This document shows positions 17,328 to 24,204 of a stretch of 24,983 bases of DNA, piece by piece (position 1 is the stretch's first letter; each line of letters begins with the position of its first letter). The notes beneath the pieces are model-generated. The model was not told the origin of the DNA. It saw nothing but the letters and a program-made list of their open reading frames with translations, and did no database searches. This DNA is from an uncultured Eubacteriales bacterium (GTDB taxonomy: Bacteria; Bacillota; Clostridia; Peptostreptococcales; Anaerovoracaceae), in NCBI GenBank assembly GCA_900551415.1, contig URWB01000020.1, forward strand, positions 1 to 24,983, written 5' to 3'. Both the position numbers and the translations under genes were made by a program.

Positions 17328-18338
17328 TTACAGTAAATAAATGTGATGATCCGCGCACTGCTCGATCATCTCCTGCGGCCATACGGAAGCCTGCACCTCG
17401 CCGATGTGCGCCTTGCGCAGAAAATACATACAGAGCCGGCTCTGACCAATACCGCCGCCGATGGTATACGGCAGTTCCCCGTTCAGGATCGCCTTTTGGA
17501 ACGGCAGCTCCGCGCGTTCCGGACAGCCTGCCAGCGCAAGCTGTCTTTTCATCGCGTCCGCGTCAACGCGAATGCCCATCGAGGAAAGTTCAAAGGCTCT
17601 GTCGAGCACCTCATTCCAAAGGATGATATCGCCGTTCAGCTCCCAGTCATCATAGTCCGGAGAACGGCCGTCGTGTCTCTGTCCGGAGGCCAGCAGTCCG
17701 CCGATCTTCATGATAAAAACAGCGCCATGCTCCTTGGTGATGATGTCTTCTCTCTCCTTCGGCGTCTTGTCCGGATACAGATCCTCCAGCTCCTGCGTCG
17801 TGATAAAAAAGATCTCGTTCGGAATCTCGGTCTGGATATTGCGGTATAATCTGTTCACATAATCTCCGAGATTCTTAATCGCGTTATAGATGGTCGTGAC
17901 GGTTTCCCGCAGATAGGCCTCCGTTCTCTGTTCCTTGGTGATGACCTTTTCCCAGTCCCACTGATCGACATAAACCGAGTGCAGATTATCCAGATCCTCG
18001 TCGCGGCGGATCGCGTTCATATCGGTGTAGATGCCATGTCCCGGCTCAATCGCGTATTTGCCGAGCGCCATTCTCTTCCACTTTGCCAGAGACTGCACAA
18101 CTTCGACTTCCAGTTCATCAATGTCCTTTAAGGTAAACGATACGCGTCGTTCCACACCGTTCAGATTGTCGTTGAGACCGGTCTTGGGGTCAACGAACAG
18201 CGGCGCGGATACGCGGCGCAGGTTCAGGCCGTATGCTAATTCCTGCTGGAAATAATCTTTAATCTTTTTGATCGCTCTCTGGCTCTCCATCAAGTCGATC
18301 GGGCTTTCGTAATTTTCGGGTAAAATCAGTGGCAACAT
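17328..18338 (-). CDS. asnA: Aspartate--ammonia ligase (asparagine synthetase A)
   Basis: AsnA makes asparagine from aspartate, ammonia and ATP. It has 336 residues (E. coli AsnA: 330) and the class II aminoacyl-tRNA-synthetase fold. Recognisable parts are AIKKIKDYFQQELAYGLNL near the N-terminus, the RVSAPLFVD motif, the motif-2-like LGKYAIEPGHGIYTDMNAIR region, DQWDWEKVI, and the ATP-binding GGGIGQSRLCMYFL near the C-terminus. I start it at the ATG at 18338 (MLPLILPENY) because GGAGGAATAGGAGAAAC precedes it; a further in-frame ATG at 18389 lies inside queH. The gene begins 7 bases after the queH stop and its binding site overlaps the end of queH. Confidence 0.96.
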   Translation of the reverse strand: MLPLILPENYESPIDLMESQRAIKKIKDYFQQELAYGLNLRRVSAPLFVDPKTGLNDNLNGVERRVSFTLKDIDELEVEVVQSLAKWKRMALGKYAIEPGHGIYTDMNAIRRDEDLDNLHSVYVDQWDWEKVITKEQRTEAYLRETVTTIYNAIKNLGDYVNRLYRNIQTEIPNEIFFITTQELEDLYPDKTPKEREDIITKEHGAVFIMKIGGLLASGQRHDGRSPDYDDWELNGDIILWNEVLDRAFELSSMGIRVDADAMKRQLALAGCPERAELPFQKAILNGELPYTIGGGIGQSRLCMYFLRKAHIGEVQASVWPQEMIEQCADHHIYLL

Positions 18339-18345
18339 GTTTCTC

Positions 18346-19020
18346 CTATTCCTCCGTTTTCTTTGTAATATGATGCATTGAATAGACACAGCCGCAATAA
18401 TTCTGGCGGTATAGTCCGTATTCTTTTGATAACTCGATGCTGCGCTGAAATCCGGCTTTTTTCTTAAAATCCAAATCCAGAAATTCCAGTCCGTAAACTC
18501 TCGCGAGTTCCGTACCGATCGCCGAAATCAGCGGATAATTTTTATGCGGGCTTACCGTCAGGGTCGTTCCGAACAGCGGATGTCCCGTCTTTAGAGCGAC
18601 CTGCGCGGTGCGATCCATACGCAGGCGAAAACACTCAGTGCAGCGTCTGCCGCCCTCCGGCTCGTCTGCCAATGCGCCGCAAACCGCAAAAAAATCCTCC
18701 GGCAGGTATTCTCCCTCGATGAACTGTACATGATCCTCCTCAGGCAGCCGCTCGTTATAGGCTGTCAGAAATTGGATCTGTGTCTCCTTACGCCGCGCGT
18801 ATTCCTCCGGATCGGTCACGTTCGGATTATAAAAAAAGATGGTAAGGCGATGATCCGGCAGCAGCCTCTCGATACAAGCCGTACTGCAGGGACCGCAGCA
18901 AGAATGCAGCAGGACGCGCAGTTTTTCTTTTTTAGTTTCCGGCTGCAGGGAATAGATCGCTGTTTCCGGATGTTCGCCGCAGAGCGGGTAAACCCCCGCG
19001 GGCAGGTTTTTCTTTTGCAT
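18346..19020 (-). CDS. queH: Epoxyqueuosine reductase QueH
   Basis: QueH (formerly DUF208) reduces epoxyqueuosine to queuosine in tRNA and is a non-orthologous replacement for QueG. The 224-residue protein has the signature cysteines: C41 and C42 (HSCCGPCS), C127 and C130 (CTEC), C209 and C211 (CGC), which bind a [4Fe-4S] cluster and an adjacent iron in the characterised family member. The GTTLTVSPHKN stretch (151-161) also fits the family. About 30 residues precede the conserved core (VLLHSCC), which is longer than in the shortest homologues. It is the first gene of the long minus-strand run, preceded by a GAGAGGAATACCGGCA site and a predicted promoter. Confidence 0.93.
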   Translation of the reverse strand: MQKKNLPAGVYPLCGEHPETAIYSLQPETKKEKLRVLLHSCCGPCSTACIERLLPDHRLTIFFYNPNVTDPEEYARRKETQIQFLTAYNERLPEEDHVQFIEGEYLPEDFFAVCGALADEPEGGRRCTECFRLRMDRTAQVALKTGHPLFGTTLTVSPHKNYPLISAIGTELARVYGLEFLDLDFKKKAGFQRSIELSKEYGLYRQNYCGCVYSMHHITKKTEE

Positions 19021-19036
19021 TGCCGGTATTCCTCTC

Positions 19037-19065
19037 TTGACAACTTATGATTTTTCCTTTACATT
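19037..19065 (+). promoter_or_regulatory. Predicted promoter for the radical SAM gene
   Basis: The plus strand has TTGACA (19037-19042), a 17-base spacer and TACATT (19060-19065), a match of 6/6 and 4/6 to the sigma-A consensus. Transcription would begin near 19072, leaving a leader of about 70 bases before the ATG at 19143. The -35 box lies within the queH leader on the opposite strand. Confidence 0.5.
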
Positions 19066-19101
19066 GAAACTATCATTGCTAAGGAACCATATTAACAAAA
19101 T

Positions 19102-19110
19102 ATTATAGCA
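19102..19110 (-). promoter_or_regulatory. Predicted extended -10 promoter for queH and the downstream block
   Basis: The minus strand reads TGCTATAAT (19102-19110), a perfect extended -10 element (TGnTATAAT). No convincing -35 box lies 17 bases upstream, which is tolerated by extended -10 promoters. A leader of about 75 bases follows before the queH ATG. I saw no preQ1 riboswitch or other recognisable leader structure in it. Confidence 0.55.
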
Positions 19111-19142
19111 TGAAATCAGCAAAAACGAAAGAGGAATTCACG

Positions 19143-20126
19143 ATGAATCCGTCATTTTCAGATAAAAAACACCCTTCTTACACAAGTCACTCTACGACGC
19201 GGCAGGATATGACCGACCGGACACCTCCGGCCTGCTTTGAGGGGCTGCGCTACCATTCGATCAGCACCTGGCTGAAGCGAAACTTTGGCGAAAAAACGAT
19301 CAAGCTGGCCATCGACGGCGGTTTCACCTGCCCGAATCGCGACGGCACGAAGGGTGTCGGCGGCTGTACCTTCTGTTCCGACAATGGCTCCGGCGAGTTT
19401 GCCTCGAATATTGAAGATCAAATTCGCCTGCTCTCGGACAAATGGCCGCGCGCACGCTATCTGGCCTATTTTCAGAACCACACAAACACCTACGCGCCGG
19501 TCGCCGAGCTGCGTAAAAAATATGAAGCGGTCCTCGCGAATCCCAAAATCGAGGGGCTGGTGATCGGCACGCGTCCCGATTGTCTCTCGGAAGAGGTGTT
19601 GGATCTGCTCAGCGAAATCAACCGCTCGCATTTTTTATGGCTGGAGCTGGGACTGCAGACGATCCATGAGGAAACCGCGCGCGCTATCAACCGCTGCTAC
19701 GACCTCCCGGTGTTTGACCGCGCCATGGCAGCGCTGCGAGAACGCGAAATCCGAACGGTCGTACATTTGATTTTGGGGCTGCCGGGCGAAGACAGACAGA
19801 TGATGCTCGATTCGGTCCGCTATGTCGCCGCCAAGCCGGAACTCTTCGGTATGAAACTGCATCTGCTGAACATTGTAAAAGGCTCGCAGATGGAATATCT
19901 TTATCCCGACTACCAGCCTTTTGCCTCGATTGATGATTATGTCTGTCTGGTCTGTGATTGTCTGGAGCTGATCCCGCCGGAGGTGACCATGCACCGGCTG
20001 ACCGGTGACGCGCCGCGCGGCATTCTGATCAATCCGCCTTGGAGCTTCAACAAACGCACGATCCTCAATGGAATCAACGACCGCCTGCACCTTTTGGACA
20101 GCTGGCAGGGTAAATGCTGCAGGTAA
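19143..20126 (+). CDS. Radical SAM protein, TIGR01212/YhcC type
   Basis: This is a radical S-adenosylmethionine enzyme of 327 residues resembling the YhcC/TIGR01212 family, whose reaction is not established. The [4Fe-4S] cysteines are C63, C75 and C78 in CPNRDGTKGVGGCTFC, a C-x11-C-x2-C spacing instead of the classical CxxxCxxC, which is typical of this family. Other matches are GTRPDCLSEEVLDLL, WLELGLQTIHEETARAINR, VVHLILGLPGED and a late HRLTGDAPRGILINPPWS. I start it at the ATG at 19143 because GAGGAATTCACG precedes it; an in-frame ATG at 19110 lacks a site. It stands alone on the plus strand, divergent from queH. The stretch upstream to queH (about 120 bases) carries both promoters. Confidence 0.9.
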   Translation: MNPSFSDKKHPSYTSHSTTRQDMTDRTPPACFEGLRYHSISTWLKRNFGEKTIKLAIDGGFTCPNRDGTKGVGGCTFCSDNGSGEFASNIEDQIRLLSDKWPRARYLAYFQNHTNTYAPVAELRKKYEAVLANPKIEGLVIGTRPDCLSEEVLDLLSEINRSHFLWLELGLQTIHEETARAINRCYDLPVFDRAMAALREREIRTVVHLILGLPGEDRQMMLDSVRYVAAKPELFGMKLHLLNIVKGSQMEYLYPDYQPFASIDDYVCLVCDCLELIPPEVTMHRLTGDAPRGILINPPWSFNKRTILNGINDRLHLLDSWQGKCCR

Positions 20127-20143
20127 TCCGCGCCTGCTTTGCC

Positions 20144-20178
20144 TGCGCCGCGGGCAAGGCGCATCACGCGCATTTTTT
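20144..20178 (+). terminator. Possible weak terminator after the radical SAM gene
   Basis: TGCGC (20144-20148) can pair with GCGCA (20168-20172), followed directly by six T residues (20173-20178). A competing hairpin (TGCGCC with GGCGCA) shares the same left arm. The stem is short and the loop long, so this is only a candidate. The remaining bases up to the MgtC gene stop at 20281 show nothing else recognisable. Confidence 0.3.
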
Positions 20179-20280
20179 CAGCTATCTGCCGGCACGTATC
20201 GTTTGCGGGTATCGCGGCGCACTTCTATCTTCCCTTTGCGCGCGTATGGATCGCGGCGCGCTCGACCTGCTGCCTCGTCG

Positions 20281-20973
20281 TCAGCCGAGCTCCTCTACAT
20301 AATGGATTCCCTCCAAAGCCCTCACATCCTGCACGATAATGCGATGATTGAATTTACGCCCTTGATCGATGTTGAGCCGCAGTGTCGCGTCTCCATCGAC
20401 CAGAGGAACTTCCGGACGCCGCTCAACAGAAAGCAGCTCATATCCTTCCTCTTTGATAAACGCAAGCAGAGTTTTAATCTGTGTTTTTTCCAATTCAACA
20501 TACAGATCTACGACCCTGGTATGATTTTCAACATACTGCGTCATGTAGTGCAGATAGTAGTTTGTGATCAGAATCAGACAGAAACAGATGACCGCCGGCC
20601 AAAGCAGTCCCGCGCCGATGGCGATACCCATCGCCGCCGTAACCCAAAGGCCCGCCGCGGTTGTCAGACCTCGAATCTGTCTGCGATCGGTGACGATGAT
20701 CGTCCCCGCGCCTAAAAAACCGATACCGGCCAAGATCTGCGCCGGAACACGTCCGATATCCGCCGCGTCACCGGACATCTGCGCGAAGTAAATTCCTGTA
20801 ATCGTCGCCAGCGCGGATCCAAGGCTTACCAGCGCGAAAGTTCGAATGCCGGCGGCATACCGCTTGTTGGCACGCTCCATGCCGACAAAACTGCCGAGCA
20901 GGGTCGCCAAAATCAGCTTCACTGCCACAGCCCCGGTGGTCAATCCCTCAAAGAAGTTTAAGAATTCGTTCAT
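20281..20973 (-). CDS. MgtC/SapB-family membrane protein
   Basis: This 230-residue protein resembles the MgtC family, which in Salmonella inhibits the F-type ATP synthase and helps survival at low magnesium; the function in non-pathogens is unclear. The N-terminal membrane half (about 1-140) has four to five helices with the family signatures GSFVGMERANKRYAAGIRTF, LAGIGFLGAGTIIV and RGLTTAAGLWVTAAMGIAIG. The C-terminal half (about 150-230) is a small soluble ACT-like domain. I begin it at the ATG at 20973 (MNEFLNF), which has GAGGAATGCCT before it; an in-frame ATG two codons upstream is too close to this site. It starts 9 bases after the autolysin stop and its binding site overlaps the end of that gene, so the two are co-translated. 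Confidence 0.9.
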   Translation of the reverse strand: MNEFLNFFEGLTTGAVAVKLILATLLGSFVGMERANKRYAAGIRTFALVSLGSALATITGIYFAQMSGDAADIGRVPAQILAGIGFLGAGTIIVTDRRQIRGLTTAAGLWVTAAMGIAIGAGLLWPAVICFCLILITNYYLHYMTQYVENHTRVVDLYVELEKTQIKTLLAFIKEEGYELLSVERRPEVPLVDGDATLRLNIDQGRKFNHRIIVQDVRALEGIHYVEELG

Positions 20974-20982
20974 AGGCATTCC

Positions 20983-22992
20983 TCATTCCTTCGTCCAGAT
21001 TCTGCACGCATAGCTGCATCGATCCAGTCTTGTATATGCCGCCAGGCTGCCATCCGCGTCATAGATCATGACGCGCGACTTATAGTAATAGCGCGTATTT
21101 TTAATGCCCGCGGTGTTAACATACGGTGTCAAGGTTTGTTTCTCCACCTTGGAACGATAGTCCGCGTTCTTCTTCTCGGAGCGATAATATTTGTACTTGA
21201 CCGTATAGCCAAGATCCTCGATCGCCGCGATATCACCCTGCGTGATGGTCAGTTTCACCTGAATACTGCCGCCAGCGTTCTTCGTTGAGGACGCTTTTAG
21301 GCGAATCGCGTCCGCAAGCGTCAGCATTTTTTGTAAACGTTCCGCTTCCTGCTGCTCTTCGCTCTTTTTTACCGTCAGCGTCACAATCTTGCTGCCCGCC
21401 TTGCAGGTTTCGGTTTCGGAAGCGCTTACCGTAAAGGTTACCACACCTTCCACGCCGTTGACCCGCACCTGCCCGCTTTGGTCTACGGAAGCGATGCGGT
21501 CATCGGAGGAGGCATAAGTCAAAACTCCGTCCCCGTCCGTCTTCGCGTTCAGATTGAAGCCCTTATCGGTAACTTTCCGCGTGTACCTGGTGTAATTCGT
21601 CGTCACCGTCTGTTCTTTTTTTATCTTCGGTTCTTCCTCTTTTGGCAGTTCCGGCTGCGAAGACGTGTTGTTTCCGCTTGGTTTCCTGCAGGCAGCGTCA
21701 GGCATCCCGCTGTAAATCGGGATTTCAAAAATCATCGGACTGTCGAGCAGGCTGAGATAGCCCTTGCGCAGTGCTGCCGCCTCGCTTTCGGCTCCCTGCA
21801 CATTGGTCATATACTGCCCCTCTCCGACATCTTCCAAGCCGTTCATCACGTTCCACTTTTTGAAATAGAGCGTATTTTTGTTCTGCTTCACATAGTTCTC
21901 GCTGTAAAACAGCGCGCCGCCCAGCAGCGAAGCAAAGTGGCCGTCCCAGGGACGTTGATAACTTCCGCTTCGCGAAGCGTACCAAAGGCCGCGGGTCACC
22001 GCGCTCATCGAGGCGGTCTTATACGCGCCGATATTATAATAATTGTAATAGCCCTCATAGCCGCTGACAGTGCCGGAAATACATTTTCCCGTTCCGGATG
22101 TGCCCTGCTCGACCAGAATCATCGACGCGAGTACATAAGGATTGACTGTTGCCGTTCTGCCTGCTTCCATCAGCGCATCGGCATAAGTCGCAAAGCCCGT
22201 CTCCGGGAAGGCCGCGTCCAAAAATGTGCCGGAAACGACCGCCGCGAGTCCCGCGCTCGTCTGGGTCTCCGCGTCATAGGTATGGGTCAGGAATTGAAAG
22301 ATTCCGATCTGATTGATAAAATTCCGCGGATCCAGATAGTAGGCGATGATCTTCTCCGAAGCGGCTGCCCAGCCTCCGCTGTCAAAACTGGTATACTTGC
22401 CCGTCTGTGGGTCATAGGCTCCCGCGGCTTGGGATTTCCACGAGGAAGGTGCGGACGACGAAACCAGTGATTTGCCTAGCTTTCCCTCACGCTCCAACAC
22501 ATCGTTCCACGACAGCCCCGTCCGCGCCGCTCGAAAATTCCAGTTCGGATATTTCGCGTGCAGCGTCCTGAGATACGGCTTATAGCTCTCCGGGAAGCCC
22601 TGCGCGTCCAAATAAGCTTCAAATTTTGCGTCGGTTTCATATTCCTCATGGCTGCTTATCACGATGAATTCCGCCGCGACATAGCCGTTGATTCCGTTAT
22701 ATTCCATGTAGTACCACGTCTTACCGTCGTTTCCGGTCACCGTATCCAAAATATTGATTTCTTTATTGATGGACAACAGCCCCATCGACCGGTAGCTCGT
22801 ACCCGGACCGCTGCGGATATTCAGCGCCGTTGTCGCGACTGTGCCGGTTTGCCCTGCCGCGAAGGCAAACTGCGCGCTCATCAAAAAAATACAGCAGATT
22901 ACCGCGAGTAACGCCAATCCCCAAAAAAACTTTCTCCGTTCTCTACTCCTCGCAATCAAATCTTTTCCTCCATACTCCGTTGTCTTTGTCAT
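20983..22992 (-). CDS. Secreted N-acetylglucosaminidase (autolysin) with SH3 and Ig-like domains
   Basis: This is a 669-residue predicted cell-wall hydrolase that cuts peptidoglycan glycan strands. A charged N-region (RSRERRKFF) and a hydrophobic stretch (24-43) end in AFAA, a likely signal peptide cleavage site near 45. A bacterial SH3 domain follows (about 50-112, with ALNIRSGPGTSYR). The glucosaminidase domain spans about 115-425; the likely catalytic acid is E295 in SMILVEQG, and the later YYNYYNIGAY and PWDGHFASLLGGALFYSENY stretches match clostridial Acd-like enzymes. A proline/lysine/glutamate linker (about 438-462) leads to a BIG2-like domain (about 465-543) and a C-terminal module (about 560-669) with KVKLTI-like and RYYYKSRVMIYD strands. 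The ATG has only GGGAAG directly before it, a weak ribosome binding site. tdk ends 99 bases upstream in the same frame. Confidence 0.9.
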   Translation of the reverse strand: MTKTTEYGGKDLIARSRERRKFFWGLALLAVICCIFLMSAQFAFAAGQTGTVATTALNIRSGPGTSYRSMGLLSINKEINILDTVTGNDGKTWYYMEYNGINGYVAAEFIVISSHEEYETDAKFEAYLDAQGFPESYKPYLRTLHAKYPNWNFRAARTGLSWNDVLEREGKLGKSLVSSSAPSSWKSQAAGAYDPQTGKYTSFDSGGWAAASEKIIAYYLDPRNFINQIGIFQFLTHTYDAETQTSAGLAAVVSGTFLDAAFPETGFATYADALMEAGRTATVNPYVLASMILVEQGTSGTGKCISGTVSGYEGYYNYYNIGAYKTASMSAVTRGLWYASRSGSYQRPWDGHFASLLGGALFYSENYVKQNKNTLYFKKWNVMNGLEDVGEGQYMTNVQGAESEAAALRKGYLSLLDSPMIFEIPIYSGMPDAACRKPSGNNTSSQPELPKEEEPKIKKEQTVTTNYTRYTRKVTDKGFNLNAKTDGDGVLTYASSDDRIASVDQSGQVRVNGVEGVVTFTVSASETETCKAGSKIVTLTVKKSEEQQEAERLQKMLTLADAIRLKASSTKNAGGSIQVKLTITQGDIAAIEDLGYTVKYKYYRSEKKNADYRSKVEKQTLTPYVNTAGIKNTRYYYKSRVMIYDADGSLAAYTRLDRCSYACRIWTKE

Positions 22993-23091
22993 CTTCCCGG
23001 TCTTTGTCCCTGCCGTTTTCGGCGTCCGTCCCGCACGTATGCTGCTCTCTTTCTGCCCGAAGCTGCCTGCCGGCGAGGCGTCGCGCGCCTG

Positions 23092-23676
23092 TTATTTGTC
23101 CGGACCCAATCGACCGTCGTTATAGTGCTTGCGGCAGAGCGATACATACATGTCGTTCCCGCCGACTACAATCTGTTCGCCCTGCTTGACAAACTGTCCG
23201 TCAACGATACGCGCTACCATCGTCGCCTTACGGCCGCACCAGCAGATCGTCTTGATTTCTTCGATCTTATCCGCGTATATCAGCATATAGTATGACCCCT
23301 CAAACAACTCGTTGCGAAAGTCGTTTTTGAGTCCGTAAGCCAACACCGGCACATCGAAGCTGTCCACGATCTCCACCAGTTCCTGCACATGATGCTTTTT
23401 GAGGAACTGACACTCATCGATCAGTACGCAGTCAATCTTGCGCTTCTCGCTTTCCCGCATATACAGTTCCAAAATATTGGTGTCATCGCCTACGATCATC
23501 GCCTCCCGCTGAATCCCGATTCTAGAGGTGATCAGTCCGGTTCCGTACCGATCGTCCGTTGCCGGAATCAGCGTCAAAACCTGCTTGCCGCGTTCCTCGT
23601 AATTATATGCAACCTTGATCAGTTCGATCGACTTGCCCGCGTTCATCGTGCTGTATCGATAATATAGCTGTGCCAT
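23092..23676 (-). CDS. tdk: Thymidine kinase
   Basis: Tdk phosphorylates thymidine with ATP in pyrimidine salvage. It has 194 residues from the ATG at 23676 (MAQLYYRYS), which follows an AGGAGGACAAAAAGCAA site; an in-frame ATG at 23736 has no support. The P-loop is STMNAGKS (9-16), the catalytic base E88 lies in LIDECQF, and the lasso domain has zinc ligands C145, C147, C181 and H184. The P-loop wording (MNAGKS) is the type shared with E. coli and lactic acid bacteria rather than the MFSGKS type of Bacillus. The long 5' leader (about 85 bases) contains only a short GC hairpin. Confidence 0.96.
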   Translation of the reverse strand: MAQLYYRYSTMNAGKSIELIKVAYNYEERGKQVLTLIPATDDRYGTGLITSRIGIQREAMIVGDDTNILELYMRESEKRKIDCVLIDECQFLKKHHVQELVEIVDSFDVPVLAYGLKNDFRNELFEGSYYMLIYADKIEEIKTICWCGRKATMVARIVDGQFVKQGEQIVVGGNDMYVSLCRKHYNDGRLGPDK

Positions 23677-23766
23677 TTGCTTTTTGTCCTCCTGTCGTCC
23701 GCGTGCTCTGCCTGCCCGGTCATTTTGCGCCGGCAATCCCCCGGCATCCGCGGTTCTTCTATCTCT

Positions 23767-23795
23767 ATTTTACTGGAAAACGGATAGAAAAGCAA
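23767..23795 (-). promoter_or_regulatory. Predicted sigma-A promoter for tdk
   Basis: The minus strand has TTGCTT (23790-23795), a 17-base spacer and TAAAAT (23767-23772). It should drive tdk, the autolysin and the MgtC gene. Transcription would begin near 23760, about 85 bases before the tdk ATG. Confidence 0.6.
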
Positions 23796-23802
23796 ATAGA
23801 TA

Positions 23803-23832
23803 TTGCAGCGAGGCCTTGCTTTGTGGTATCAT
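23803..23832 (+). promoter_or_regulatory. Predicted promoter for the small membrane protein gene
   Basis: The plus strand has TTGCAG (23803-23808), an 18-base spacer and TATCAT (23827-23832), a moderate sigma-A match located 37 bases before the ATG at 23869. It lies back to back with the tdk promoter. Confidence 0.4.
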
Positions 23833-23868
23833 TTTCTCGGGAAAAATACGAAACGAAAGAGGTTTTTT

Positions 23869-24204
23869 ATGGATGCGATTCTCATTCTGATCTTAAAATG
23901 TCTGCTGCTGGGCGTCATCTGGGCCGCACTGCTGATCCCGGTGATCTTCAACCGCGGCGGCTGGCTCAAATACAGCATTACCGTTCTGATCGTGGCGATC
24001 GCCTGTTTCTTCCTGCGCGGCCACGCGGCGATCATAAACAAAATGACCCTGATCGCCCTGATCACCCTTGTCGTCGCATGGATCGTTTCCATGGCTGTGT
24101 TTGACAAGGAGTCCAAAGTCAAATCCAAGGTCATTTCCTTTGCCTGCGTGATGGCAGCTGTCGCTTACCTGATCTCCAACTTTATCTCATTTGGGATCCT
24201 GTAG
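23869..24204 (+). CDS. Small four-helix membrane protein of unknown function
   Basis: I do not recognise this 111-residue protein. It has four hydrophobic helices: about 3-26 (ending LLIPVIFN), 34-50, 58-78 (MTLIALITLVVAWIVSMAVF) and 86-109. Short basic loops (NRGGWLK; DKESKVKSKV) separate them, which puts the helix 1-2 and helix 3-4 loops on the cytoplasmic side by the positive-inside rule. No catalytic or binding motif is visible. The start is the ATG at 23869, preceded by AAAGAGGTTTTTT; an earlier in-frame ATG at 23803 falls on the promoter. The gene overlaps the convergent sigma-54 activator gene by 23 bases at the 3' ends. Codon use looks like that of the neighbours, so it is likely a real gene. 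Confidence 0.75.
   Translation: MDAILILILKCLLLGVIWAALLIPVIFNRGGWLKYSITVLIVAIACFFLRGHAAIINKMTLIALITLVVAWIVSMAVFDKESKVKSKVISFACVMAAVAYLISNFISFGIL

Noticed and set aside
19021..19101. preQ1 riboswitch in the queH leader
   Set aside because: I looked for the short conserved preQ1 stem-loop and A-rich tail upstream of queH and did not find them.
21478..22470. A 330-codon open frame on the plus strand inside the autolysin gene
   Set aside because: Antisense to the glucosaminidase domain, with a basic, low-complexity product and no start signals.
23092..23676. Thymidine kinase of proteobacterial origin by horizontal transfer
   Set aside because: The MNAGKS P-loop type is also common in Firmicutes such as lactic acid bacteria, and composition does not differ from the neighbours.
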